NCBI GenBank assembly: GCA_934154515.1
Contig: CAKPGD010000031.1
Location: 1-14,550 of the forward strand
DNA from: an uncultured Clostridia bacterium
Lineage (GTDB): Bacteria; Bacillota; Clostridia; TANB77; CAG-508
Length of the DNA stretch: 14,550 bases
Direction of reading: 5' to 3'
Below are positions 7,830 to 14,550 of this stretch, piece after piece. The stretch's first letter is position 1. Each line of letters starts with the position of its first letter. Made by a program: the position numbers and the translations under genes. The notes below the pieces were generated by a model. That model saw only the letters and a list, made by a program, of their open reading frames with translations, did not search any database and was not told where the DNA came from.

Positions 7830-8774
7830 TTATTCTTCCTTTAACGGAATCTCAACATATGAAAAGCCATCGCTGACTCTATAACATGATGTAGCTAATG
7901 CGTTAGTATGATTTTCAAATCTACATCTCATGCCATTATATATAACTTGCTTTAACTTGCCATAATAACTGAACAAATCTTCTTTGTTCATTATTCTTCG
8001 CAATTCCTTTTCATTACTACCTTTGTAGTAATAATAGATTTCATATAGAACAGTGTCAGTTGGATAGCTAATTTCAAAATGATAGCCTTTAGATTCCATG
8101 CTATATATATCCTTCTCAAATATAATATATATCTCGTTTTCTAGAACCTTTTTGCTTTTTAGCTTTTCTGTACTATTACACTGCGACACAAGATTACTAC
8201 TTAAGAACTTATTTGCCACTTCTGTACATTTTTCAAGTTCTTCGCTATTTTGAGGATATTTCCCAGAGTTTATGTTGATAAGTAAAAAATCAAAGAATAT
8301 TTCTCCTTCTCTCGTGGTCACTTTTGGGCAATAAATCTTATCTGTCCATTTTCCCTCCAAAGTGGCTTCTATCACTTTTTGGAAATCAATAGTATAAGTA
8401 TGGCCATTTTCAGCCTCTATTAAGTATCCGTCTTTTATATAAGACTCTACTTTATTTTTTGTCGTGTCATCAAAAGCCACAATTAGAGGACTCCAGGCTA
8501 ACCTTTCATATCCATCATCTTTGGATGTAATCCTGTCTGTCAATACAAATTCGGCTTCATCCTTGTTGTCTGTAAAAATGACCCTATGTGTATCCCCAAA
8601 ATTTGAATTTTCAATTATCTTTTTAATTTTTTCTTTAACCTCATCTATGCAATATACTTTAGTTGGTTCTCTCTCCTCATATGGTATCATACTTTCCTCT
8701 TTTTTTACCAAAAGTATTATTATTGCACATATTAAAAGAGAAATAGTCCAAAATATAATTCTTCCTTTCCGCAT
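7830..8774 (-). CDS. Membrane-anchored extracytoplasmic protein, possibly solute-binding-like
   Basis: This 314-residue protein has a basic start (MRKGR) and one hydrophobic segment (residues 6-23), so it is probably anchored in the membrane with the rest outside. C17 sits inside the segment without a proper lipobox, making a lipoprotein unlikely. The segments RLAWSPLIVAF (91-101), EATLEGKW (136-143) and SYPTDTVLYEIYYYY (236-250) resemble the core of type II periplasmic-binding-protein folds. This is pattern reading, not a confirmed match. Six cysteines (42, 149, 183, 199, 284, 297) lie on the predicted outer side. The ATG overlaps the stop of the XpaC-like gene by one base (TAATG), with AAGGTGAG 5 nt upstream, so translation is coupled. 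As last gene of a TelA/XpaC operon it is likely the extracytoplasmic partner of that system. Confidence 0.8.
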   Translation of the reverse strand: MRKGRIIFWTISLLICAIIILLVKKEESMIPYEEREPTKVYCIDEVKEKIKKIIENSNFGDTHRVIFTDNKDEAEFVLTDRITSKDDGYERLAWSPLIVAFDDTTKNKVESYIKDGYLIEAENGHTYTIDFQKVIEATLEGKWTDKIYCPKVTTREGEIFFDFLLININSGKYPQNSEELEKCTEVANKFLSSNLVSQCNSTEKLKSKKVLENEIYIIFEKDIYSMESKGYHFEISYPTDTVLYEIYYYYKGSNEKELRRIMNKEDLFSYYGKLKQVIYNGMRCRFENHTNALATSCYRVSDGFSYVEIPLKEE

Positions 8775-9511
8775 TATGTCTCACCTTTTTTCCTTTCTGC
8801 TTCTAATATTCTTACTAAAGACTTTGCTTGAATATTCAAGCTCATTTTGTCCTGCTTATTAATACGGCTTTTAATATATTCTAGATACTGGTTATATTCT
8901 GTTACTAGCTTACTGTATTCAGCTGTACTTTCTTCATCTAGACTATTTCCTTCAGCAATATTAATAAATTGATAAGTTGCTTTTTTGAATTCTGGGAAAT
9001 ACACTTTAAAAGTATGGCGAAGTGGGTAGTACTCTTCTGTATCTTTTTTTAGTACTTCTATAATTTCCTCCATATTGTCACAAGCCCTTTTTAGCTTTTC
9101 TACAATTTCTTTTGGTAAATCATCTTCGCTTTTCTTAATTTTTTGTTTAAAGTTCTTATTTTCCTCTTTTGCCCATTGTATCTCCTCAGTATAATCATTT
9201 TTCTCTAATAGAAGCCTTTCTAACTTACTAATTTCTTCTTCTTTTTCTTTTTTTACTTTTTCCTTTTCTTCTAATTTTCTAATCCTTATGCTAGCAACTT
9301 TTTCTATCAAACTTTCTAACAAGCTACATATAATATCCATTACTATAAATGCAACAAATGAAATTGTTATAGCATATATAATATTATTTTTTAAGAAAAA
9401 AGTAAATCGAAATACATAAATTGGAATACACGCTGTAGAGGCGAAATAGAGTATGGTTAATATGCGTTTAGCTATATTCCGCTTAATTTTTCGTTTTTTA
9501 CATTTTTTCAT
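8774..9511 (-). CDS. XpaC-like membrane protein with coiled coil
   Basis: This 245-residue protein has a very basic N-terminus, two membrane segments (about 17-38 and 44-63), a charged coiled coil (75-128) and a helical C-terminal part (137-240). In that part, HTFKVYFPEFKKATYQFINI (167-186) resembles the signature of XpaC-family proteins (5-bromo-4-chloroindolyl phosphate hydrolysis family), which has the form FxxYxPxxxKxxxxY. Its position directly after a TelA gene matches the xpaC-yaaN pairing of Bacillus and supports the call. The family's biochemical activity is not established. The ATG overlaps the telA stop as ATGA. A GGAGGG Shine-Dalgarno is about 12 nt upstream, rather far, so coupled reinitiation probably helps. 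The base composition is less AT-extreme than in flanking housekeeping genes. Confidence 0.75.
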   Translation of the reverse strand: MKKCKKRKIKRNIAKRILTILYFASTACIPIYVFRFTFFLKNNIIYAITISFVAFIVMDIICSLLESLIEKVASIRIRKLEEKEKVKKEKEEEISKLERLLLEKNDYTEEIQWAKEENKNFKQKIKKSEDDLPKEIVEKLKRACDNMEEIIEVLKKDTEEYYPLRHTFKVYFPEFKKATYQFINIAEGNSLDEESTAEYSKLVTEYNQYLEYIKSRINKQDKMSLNIQAKSLVRILEAERKKGET

Positions 9512-10626
9512 ATTTTATTTTTGCCCTCCAGTTTATTTGTTAAACTCGTTCCACTTTGCAGTTCTAAAGCCAGTGTTTGAATACTTTCAACAGTTTTTAT
9601 TGCACTGTCTCTTACTTTTTTAGTTTCTTCACTTACTGCACTTAAACCGTTAAAAGTTTCCTCTAAGTTTTTATTAACTGTTTTGAGAGTTTCGGGGTCT
9701 ATTGAAGGTCTTTCCATTTCTACTGCTGTCTTCAACATAGTATCTTTTAACATTTCGCTGTTTTGAATAAGTAACTTATTAGTTGCGTCATTTACTACTT
9801 TTTCAATTGTAACAGCATTGTTCAAGCGATACGTAGCAAGTGCAATAGCAAAATTTCTTTTCCATGAAGGAATGACATTAATAATGGTATCATCTATTTT
9901 TGTTACCATTAGTTCATCTCCTCCCTGTACAAGCCCAACCTGCGTTACAGACTGCAATGTAGATGTTCTAAATACCAGCAAATTATAAGCCTTAAGTTCC
10001 AGCCTCTTTATTGCTCTGTTAAGTTCTGATATCTTATATGAATACTCAATAATATTAGGATTTTGTCTAAACAACTCTTCTAACTGCTCTTTTTCTTCAT
10101 TTGCTTTCTTAAGAGCTTCCTGAATTGTAATATACTCAATCTCCTGATTGTTTGCATATTCATATGTTTTTTTAATCATCTGAGAACAGAACTCCATATC
10201 TCCCATAAGAGTCACCTTGGCAGCTACCAGTTTATCTTCCACTTCGTCTATTGCCTTCTCTATAGATACTTGCTGTGTAAGTAAACTTGTAATTTTTTCT
10301 TCTGCCTTTTTTCCAACAAAAGGAACATTAGATAATATTCCTTTTTTCTTAGTTGTAAGTAAAGTTTCTGGATCCACTGTCTTTAAGTCACCAATTAAAT
10401 TAGTGATTAATGCTTGTGCATCTTCAAAATCTTTTACCTTAAACTTTGAAATCATTTGCGTTGAAATGGATGTTACTTCTTTGCTACTTTCAGAACCAAA
10501 CTGGATAATAGACACAGGATTCATATAATCCAGCGAAGCAAGCTTAGTTTCTACCTGCTTTTTTTCCTCTTTACTTAGTTGTTCCAGACTCCGTGTTTGT
10601 GATGTGTTTACAATGATTTCGCTCAT
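9508..10626 (-). CDS. telA: TelA/YaaN family toxic anion resistance protein
   Basis: TelA-family proteins are cytoplasmic, helical proteins linked to resistance to tellurite and to cell-envelope stress; their molecular role is unresolved. The 372 residues fit the usual length (about 360-390). Family hallmarks are visible. They include the N-terminal FGS segment (43-45) and the GKKAEEKITSL motif (105-115). A helical middle follows, with LVAAKVTLMGDMEFCSQM (133-150). The C-terminal IPSWKRNFAIALATYRL (252-268) and VNDATNKLLIQNSEMLK (278-294) are the most conserved part of the family. There is no signal peptide. The ATG has AGGAGG 8 nt upstream. It is the first gene of a three-gene operon with an XpaC-like membrane protein and an anchored extracytoplasmic protein. 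This order suggests that TelA is the cytoplasmic component of a membrane assembly. Codon use is richer in C and G than in neighbours. Confidence 0.93.
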   Translation of the reverse strand: MSEIIVNTSQTRSLEQLSKEEKKQVETKLASLDYMNPVSIIQFGSESSKEVTSISTQMISKFKVKDFEDAQALITNLIGDLKTVDPETLLTTKKKGILSNVPFVGKKAEEKITSLLTQQVSIEKAIDEVEDKLVAAKVTLMGDMEFCSQMIKKTYEYANNQEIEYITIQEALKKANEEKEQLEELFRQNPNIIEYSYKISELNRAIKRLELKAYNLLVFRTSTLQSVTQVGLVQGGDELMVTKIDDTIINVIPSWKRNFAIALATYRLNNAVTIEKVVNDATNKLLIQNSEMLKDTMLKTAVEMERPSIDPETLKTVNKNLEETFNGLSAVSEETKKVRDSAIKTVESIQTLALELQSGTSLTNKLEGKNKI

Positions 10627-10679
10627 ATGTTTTTCCTCCTATTAATTTTTCAATGTGCTATTAGTTATAAACTTGATAT

Positions 10680-10708
10680 ATTTTATCATAATTTTACATA
10701 AAATTCAA
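10680..10708 (-). promoter_or_regulatory. Promoter of the TelA cassette
   Basis: The minus strand has TTGAAT (10708-10703), a 17-bp spacer and TAAAAT (10685-10680) preceded by TGA, an extended -10. The leader to the telA start is about 50 nt. No clear operator overlaps it, and the region between it and the hairpin at 10830 is featureless AT-rich DNA. Confidence 0.65.
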
Positions 10709-10829
10709 TTATTTTTCTAATTTATTTATACAAGTATTATATTCCTTATTTTATGCTCGATAATTAATTGAACAAATGAATATTTTAGAAAAAGTTGTTT
10801 TTTACTTAATTATTCAACCCAAAAGTAAA

Positions 10830-10860
10830 ATGCCTAAAAACTAAATTAGTTTCTAGGCAT
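10830..10860 (-). terminator. Terminator after tsaC, copy of the cassette's other flank
   Basis: A 15-bp stem (10830-10844 with 10846-10860) with one A/C mismatch in the plus-strand arms surrounds a central A. T-rich tails are present on both strands (minus: TTTTACTTTT; plus: TTTTGTTTT), so it could work in either direction. It lies 45 bp past the tsaC stop. Positions 10834-10857 match 24 bases at 7795-7818 with one substitution. Confidence 0.8.
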
Positions 10861-10905
10861 TTTGTTTTAATATTTAAAAAGCAATTGATGTTTTTGAGTG
10901 AATTT

Positions 10906-11937
10906 TTATAATTCTATATAATTGTGTTCACATGCTCTTATTAATCTATTCATAATTGCAAGGCCTAATCCATCTTTTTGCACTCCTTCTATTAGTACTA
11001 TATCAGGATTATATGAATCTACTTTTCTTAATATTTTAAATATATTTTTAGTATCTTCTTCTAAGGTCTCTCCCATATCTATAATGTTGTTTGAATTATA
11101 ACTTTTTAAATTTTTTGTATGGCACACTATTAATGGATTTTTATATTTTTTAGTAGTTTTATTTATATAATCTACCATTTTTTCATTTTCTTTGCTATAT
11201 ATTAACATACATTTTGAGTTTGGAGCATAATGTTTATATTTCATTCCAGGAGATAATATTGGCTCATTTGCACTTAAATCTCCTAATATATGTTTATCTA
11301 CTATAACATTTCCAGCTACTTTTTTTATTTGCTCTGCTGTTATTTTTCCCGGCCTTAATATATGTGGTACTCCTTCTACTACTCTTACGACTGTAGATTC
11401 TACTCCTATTTCACATTGTCCTCCATCTATAATATAGTCCACTTTATCTGATAGTTCCTTAAATATATCTTCTACATTTGTTCCACTTGGTCTACCAGAT
11501 ATATTTGCACTTGGAGCAGCAATAGGTGTATTTGCATATTCAATTAACCTCTTTGCAATTTCATTACTTGGCATTCTAATTCCAACTGTATTTAACCCAC
11601 CTGTTACTATATTGGGAACTATTTTTGTTCTTTCTAAAATAATTGTAAATGGTCCTGGCCAAAATGTTTTCATTAATTTATATTCTAACTCTGTTATATT
11701 TTTGGCTATTCTATCTAACATCTTTATGTTTGAAATGTGTAATATTAGAGGATTATCTTGCTTTCTTCCTTTTGCTATAAATATATTTTTTACTGCTTGC
11801 TCATTTAATCCATCTGCACCTATTCCATAAACTGTTTCTGTTGGAAATAATACTAGCCCACCATTATTTATTATTTTTGATGCTTTTTTTATTTTTATAT
11901 AATCTTTATCATTTTTTAAATCTAAATATTTTTCCAT
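10906..11937 (-). CDS. tsaC: L-threonylcarbamoyladenylate synthase (Sua5 type)
   Basis: The enzyme makes threonylcarbamoyl-AMP from threonine, bicarbonate and ATP, the first step of t6A37 formation in ANN-decoding tRNAs; TsaD/B/E then transfer the group. The 343-residue length shows the two-domain Sua5 form. A YrdC domain (about 15-205) carries FPTETVYGIG (31-40), KGRKQDNPL (56-64), WPGPFT (93-98), PSANISGRPSGT (142-153) and ESTVV (180-184). A C-terminal Sua5 domain (about 240-343) follows, after the SPGMKYKHYAP linker (229-239) that covers the active site in known structures. The ATG has AGAGGA 6 nt upstream. The gene is alone in its transcript, with a promoter that is the mirror image of the MYG1 promoter. 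The symbol ywlC or sua5 would be equally valid for this two-domain form. Confidence 0.96.
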   Translation of the reverse strand: MEKYLDLKNDKDYIKIKKASKIINNGGLVLFPTETVYGIGADGLNEQAVKNIFIAKGRKQDNPLILHISNIKMLDRIAKNITELEYKLMKTFWPGPFTIILERTKIVPNIVTGGLNTVGIRMPSNEIAKRLIEYANTPIAAPSANISGRPSGTNVEDIFKELSDKVDYIIDGGQCEIGVESTVVRVVEGVPHILRPGKITAEQIKKVAGNVIVDKHILGDLSANEPILSPGMKYKHYAPNSKCMLIYSKENEKMVDYINKTTKKYKNPLIVCHTKNLKSYNSNNIIDMGETLEEDTKNIFKILRKVDSYNPDIVLIEGVQKDGLGLAIMNRLIRACEHNYIEL

Positions 11938-11965
11938 TTCTATTCCTCTTTTCTAGCTGTTTAAC

Positions 11966-11994
11966 ATTATACAACCTTTTTCTTATTAATTCAA
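11966..11994 (-). promoter_or_regulatory. Promoter of tsaC
   Basis: The minus strand has TTGAAT (11994-11989), a 17-bp spacer and a perfect TATAAT (11971-11966), about 30 bp before the tsaC start codon. Its -35 is one arm of the central palindrome shared with the divergent MYG1 promoter. Confidence 0.8.
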
Positions 11995-12010
11995 TATCAA
12001 TATTGAATTA
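11987..12010. promoter_or_regulatory. Operator-like perfect dyad between divergent promoters
   Basis: The 11-bp arms TAATTCAATAT (11987-11997) and ATATTGAATTA (12000-12010) are perfectly complementary around CA. Each arm contains the TTGAAT -35 box of one of the two divergent promoters, both with 17-bp spacers. This may be only the result of two back-to-back -35 boxes, but the symmetry extends beyond the boxes, so a repressor binding there could control both genes together. Confidence 0.5.
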
Positions 12011-12031
12011 TGTAAATTTTTATGTTATACT
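12003..12031 (+). promoter_or_regulatory. Promoter of the MYG1-family gene
   Basis: TTGAAT (12003-12008), a 17-bp spacer and TATACT (12026-12031), with TGT as an extended -10 just before it. The AAAGGAGG ribosome binding site follows at 12045-12052. Confidence 0.75.
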
Positions 12032-12060
12032 TGTATCATAAATTAAAGGAGGTAAAGTGT

Positions 12061-13062
12061 ATGAACACTAATATTTTAGTTTCATCAAAAGAAAAAGAAA
12101 AAAAGCGGTTTATTATAGGTACACATGATGGTATCTTTCATTCAGATGAAGTAGTTGCTTGTGCAATTCTTGCATTATTTCATTCCGACGACCAAATTGA
12201 AATTGTCCGTTCCAAAGATGTTTCTTTGTTACATGCAAAAGAAGCAAATATTTTAGTTGATGTCGGTGGCGGTCTTTATGATCATCAGCCTGGAGGAAAT
12301 GGTAAAAGAAAAAATGGAGTTCCTTATGCAAGTGCAGGACTTGTTTGGAGGGAATATGGAGAAGGTGTAATTTATAAATGTTTTGATGAATTATATAGTC
12401 CTTTTTCTTCTATTCTTGCAGACAATCCTGCTAAAACTTATGAAAGCACTTTTAAAGGCATTGTCAAAGAGATTGATGAAAAACTTATTCAGAATGTTGA
12501 TAAAGAAGATAATGGTATATCTGTACCTACTCATGCTTTCAGCTTTATTACATCATTTCTTCCAGTATATGGTAGCAAACAAAATAGCTTTGATGAAGGT
12601 TTTCAGCTTGCACTTAACGTTACTATTGAAATTTTGAAACATGCCATCTACGATGCTCTTTCAAAAGGATTAGCTTTAAAACTCGTTTTAGACCTAACCG
12701 AAGAAGACGGAATTGTTTCAAATGGTATTTTAGAAATTCCATCTCAGACATTTCCATGGTTAGAAGCAGTTTGCAATTACAATACTAATTTTGCTTGGTT
12801 TGATAGAGACTGTATCAATTTTGTAATTTTTCCATACCCTTCAGGAGGTTGGGCAGCACAATGTGTTCCTCCCTCTTTAGAAAAAAAATTCGAACAAAGA
12901 ACTTCTTTTCCTAAAGAATGGGCTGGGCAAACCGAAAATCTTCCTAAAATTTCGGGAGTACAAGATGCAACTTTTTGTCATAATGGCTGTTTCTTCACAC
13001 GGGCTAAAACAAAAGAAGGCGTTATAGCTTTATGTAATAATGCTATACATGAACTGAAGTGA
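12061..13062 (+). CDS. MYG1-family (UPF0160, DHH-like) predicted nuclease
   Basis: The 333-residue protein belongs to the MYG1 family, related to DHH phosphoesterases. The eukaryotic member is reported to be a 3'-5' RNA exonuclease; the role of bacterial members is unknown. Likely metal ligands are in GTHDGIFHSDE (20-30: H22, D23, H27, D29), D67 in ILVDVGGG, D74-H75 in YDHQPGG and D150 in KEDNG. The middle motif GVPYASAGLVWREYG (86-100) and the C-terminal GGWAAQCVPP (262-271), EWAGQ (286-290) and FCHNGCFF (305-312) complete the family pattern. No signal peptide is seen. The reading frame is open back to an ATG at 12022. I chose 12061 because AAAGGAGG lies 8 nt upstream and the earlier start overlaps the promoter -10. 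It is the only plus-strand gene here, and its composition is less AT-rich than that of trmFO or SNF2. Confidence 0.9.
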   Translation: MNTNILVSSKEKEKKRFIIGTHDGIFHSDEVVACAILALFHSDDQIEIVRSKDVSLLHAKEANILVDVGGGLYDHQPGGNGKRKNGVPYASAGLVWREYGEGVIYKCFDELYSPFSSILADNPAKTYESTFKGIVKEIDEKLIQNVDKEDNGISVPTHAFSFITSFLPVYGSKQNSFDEGFQLALNVTIEILKHAIYDALSKGLALKLVLDLTEEDGIVSNGILEIPSQTFPWLEAVCNYNTNFAWFDRDCINFVIFPYPSGGWAAQCVPPSLEKKFEQRTSFPKEWAGQTENLPKISGVQDATFCHNGCFFTRAKTKEGVIALCNNAIHELK

Positions 13063-13096
13063 AATAAAGAGTCATAACTTTATGTAATAATGTTAT
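13021..13096 (+). repeat. Imperfect 26-bp direct repeat at the MYG1 3' end
   Basis: Bases 13021-13046 (end of the MYG1 reading frame) and 13071-13096 (after its stop) match at 23 of 26 positions, including an exact 15-bp CTTTATGTAATAATG, with a 50-bp offset. The second copy is noncoding. It looks like a local tandem duplication or slippage product. Confidence 0.7.
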
Positions 13097-13119
13097 TGCT
13101 CATTTTATGGCAAAATGAA

Positions 13120-13150
13120 TTAAAACCCCAGATAATTTCTGGGGTTTTAA
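13120..13150. terminator. Bidirectional intrinsic terminator between MYG1 and topA
   Basis: The 13-bp arms TTAAAACCCCAGA (13120-13132) and TCTGGGGTTTTAA (13138-13150) surround a 5-nt loop. The A/T ends give a T-tract on both strands (GGGGTTTTAA), so one hairpin can end transcription of both converging genes. Confidence 0.9.
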
Positions 13151-13194
13151 CTTGTTCTTTTTCTAAAAGTACTAGGCACTTTTAAAGTATTATT

Positions 13195-14550
13195 TTATTT
13201 ATTCTTAGTTGTTTTTCTTTTTGTAGTCTTCTTCTTTGCTGTCGTTTTCTTTTTAGCCGTTGTCTTCTTTTTTGTTTCTACTTCTACTGTTTCTTTTGGC
13301 TCCCATTTTTCTCCCGGCTTTGGCTTATCCCAAGAGATATAGTTACAACTTGCAGGGTTGTTTTCGCAAATGTAATAATTTCTTTTTCTTTTTGTTTTTC
13401 TTATTTGTACTGTTCCTCCACATACTGGGCATGGTACGTCTATTGTTTCTATTATTGGTTTTGCATTTTTACATTCCGGGTAACCTGGACATGCTAAGAA
13501 TTTTCCATATCTTCCATATTTATACACCATCATTCTGCCACATTTTTCACATTGCACATCTGATACTTCTTCTTCTAATTTTACATGTTCTAGTTCTTTT
13601 TCTACCTTATCTAAGGTTACCTTAAATGGTCCATAGAAGTCTCTTATAATTTGTTTCCACTCTTCTTTTCCTTCTGCTACGCTGTCAAATTGTTCTTCTA
13701 TGTTTGCTGTAAATTCAACATTTATTACATCTCCAAAATTTTCTACTAAAAGATTATTTACTACTCTTCCAAGTTCTGTTGGCTTTAATTGTTTTTGTTC
13801 TTTTTCTATATATCTTCTTTCCAATATTGTTGTAATTGTTGGTGAATATGTACTTGGTCTTCCTATGTCTTTTTCTTCTAGAGCTTTTACTAAACTTGCT
13901 TCTGTATATCTTGCTGGTGGTTCTGTAAAGCTTTGCTTTGGCTCTATTTGTTTTTCTTTTACTTGCATTCCTACTTCTAATTCTGGAAGTGTTTCGTCTT
14001 TTTCTTCTCTTTTTTTGTTATCTTCTGACTCTACATATAATGTCATAAATCCTTTAAATTTTAAAGTTTGACCATTTGCTTTGAAGTCATAATTATTTAC
14101 TTTTATGCTTACTGCTACTGTATCATATATTGCTGCTGACATTTGACTGGCTATGAATCTATTATAGATTAGTTTGTATAATTTATATTGGTCTGTTGTT
14201 AATGATTCTTTTATTTTTTCTGGCTCTAATTCTACATATGTTGGTCTTATACCTTCGTGAGCATCTTGTGCTTCTTTATTTGTTTTATAGTATCTATTTT
14301 CGTAGTATTTTTCTCCATATTCTTTTGTTATATATTTCTTAGCTGCTGCTCTTGCTTCTTCTGAAATTCTTGTAGAGTCTGTTCTCATATATGTTATTAG
14401 ACCTACTACTCCTTTTTCTGGAACTTTCACACCTTCATATAGTCCTTGTGCTACACTCATTGTTTTCTTTAATGTAAATCCTAATTTTCTTGAAGCTTCT
14501 TGTTGCATTGTACTTGTTGTAAATGGTGGTGCTGGTGTTCTTTTCTTTTC
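13195..14550 (-). CDS. topA: DNA topoisomerase I, C-terminal part (cut by window edge)
   Basis: Type IA topoisomerase that relaxes negative supercoils through a transient 5'-phosphotyrosine link. The frame is open to the right edge, giving 451 visible residues; the Toprim domain and N-terminus lie outside. The first codons encode TPAPPFTTST, joining directly to QQEASRKLGF as in other TopA proteins, so the ATG at 14508 is internal. The catalytic tyrosine is in GLITYMRTDSTRIS (visible residue 54), followed by AHEGIRPT, PPARYTEASLVKALEE and GIGRPSTY-type (DIGRPSTYSPT) motifs. Two C4 zinc ribbons follow: CEKC with CPGYPEC, and CPVC with CENNPASC. The tail is a Lys/Thr-rich low-complexity stretch with repeated KKKTTA, probably a non-specific DNA-binding extension. 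The gene converges on MYG1. Confidence 0.97.
   Translation of the reverse strand, partial: EKKRTPAPPFTTSTMQQEASRKLGFTLKKTMSVAQGLYEGVKVPEKGVVGLITYMRTDSTRISEEARAAAKKYITKEYGEKYYENRYYKTNKEAQDAHEGIRPTYVELEPEKIKESLTTDQYKLYKLIYNRFIASQMSAAIYDTVAVSIKVNNYDFKANGQTLKFKGFMTLYVESEDNKKREEKDETLPELEVGMQVKEKQIEPKQSFTEPPARYTEASLVKALEEKDIGRPSTYSPTITTILERRYIEKEQKQLKPTELGRVVNNLLVENFGDVINVEFTANIEEQFDSVAEGKEEWKQIIRDFYGPFKVTLDKVEKELEHVKLEEEVSDVQCEKCGRMMVYKYGRYGKFLACPGYPECKNAKPIIETIDVPCPVCGGTVQIRKTKRKRNYYICENNPASCNYISWDKPKPGEKWEPKETVEVETKKKTTAKKKTTAKKKTTKRKTTKNK

Noticed and set aside
8680..8774. Lipoprotein signal in the third cassette gene
   Set aside because: The only cysteine in the hydrophobic segment (C17) follows LLI and is itself followed by more hydrophobic residues, which does not fit a lipobox.
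7793..10860. Transposon ends bracketing the TelA cassette
   Set aside because: The two hairpins work as terminators, lie in the same context 3' to minus-strand genes, and there is no transposase or integrase in the window; kept only as a possible recombination site.
10627..10905. Hidden small gene or RNA upstream of telA
   Set aside because: Apart from the promoter and the palindrome the sequence is plain AT-rich DNA with frequent stops in the frames I read.
12022..12060. Upstream ATG as start of the MYG1-family gene
   Set aside because: It overlaps the promoter -10 and has no Shine-Dalgarno, while the ATG at 12061 has AAAGGAGG at ideal spacing and gives a normal family N-terminus.
14506..14508. 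ATG as the true start of topA
   Set aside because: The frame continues upstream to the window edge with the conserved PPFTTST segment, so this methionine is internal.

Overview
The window is AT-rich bacterial DNA from a low-GC Gram-positive (Firmicutes), most likely a gut-type Clostridia-like organism. The evidence is strong AGGAGG-type ribosome binding sites, compact sigma-A-like promoters with 17-bp spacers, a folate-dependent TrmFO, a 137-residue Bacillus-length ribosomal protein S12 and a TelA/XpaC pair. Two genes end in TGA, which fits genetic code 11 and argues against the Mycoplasma code. All genes except one are on the minus strand, so most operons read right to left.

Left part (1-2973): rpsL has its own near-consensus promoter and a structured 5' leader. 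Upstream of it is a lone 706-residue Glu/Lys/Asn-rich coiled-coil protein of unknown function that carries a 42-bp in-frame tandem repeat. Middle-left (2974-7829): a two-gene operon of a SWIM-zinc-finger SNF2/Rad54-type ATPase followed 15 bp later by trmFO (tRNA m5U54 methylation). The 3' end of trmFO lies in a 16-bp tandem repeat and is followed by an intrinsic terminator.

Middle (7788-10860): a tightly coupled three-gene cassette of TelA/YaaN, an XpaC-like membrane coiled-coil protein and a membrane-anchored extracytoplasmic protein that I do not firmly recognise (possibly a type II solute-binding-protein-like fold). The genes overlap by 4 bp and 1 bp. The cassette looks richer in G+C and more varied in codon use than its neighbours. 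It is bracketed by two nearly identical terminator palindromes, which suggests insertion or recombination at a terminator. This is the most interesting accessory unit in the window.

Right part (10906-14550): tsaC/sua5 (t6A37 tRNA modification) is transcribed divergently from a MYG1-family (DHH-like) nuclease gene. Their two promoters are mirror images around a 24-bp perfect dyad that contains both -35 boxes. MYG1 converges on topA (DNA topoisomerase I, cut by the right edge), with a bidirectional terminator between them. Overall the window mixes translation and tRNA-modification housekeeping (rpsL, trmFO, tsaC), DNA topology and remodelling (topA, SNF2) and a probable envelope-stress module.
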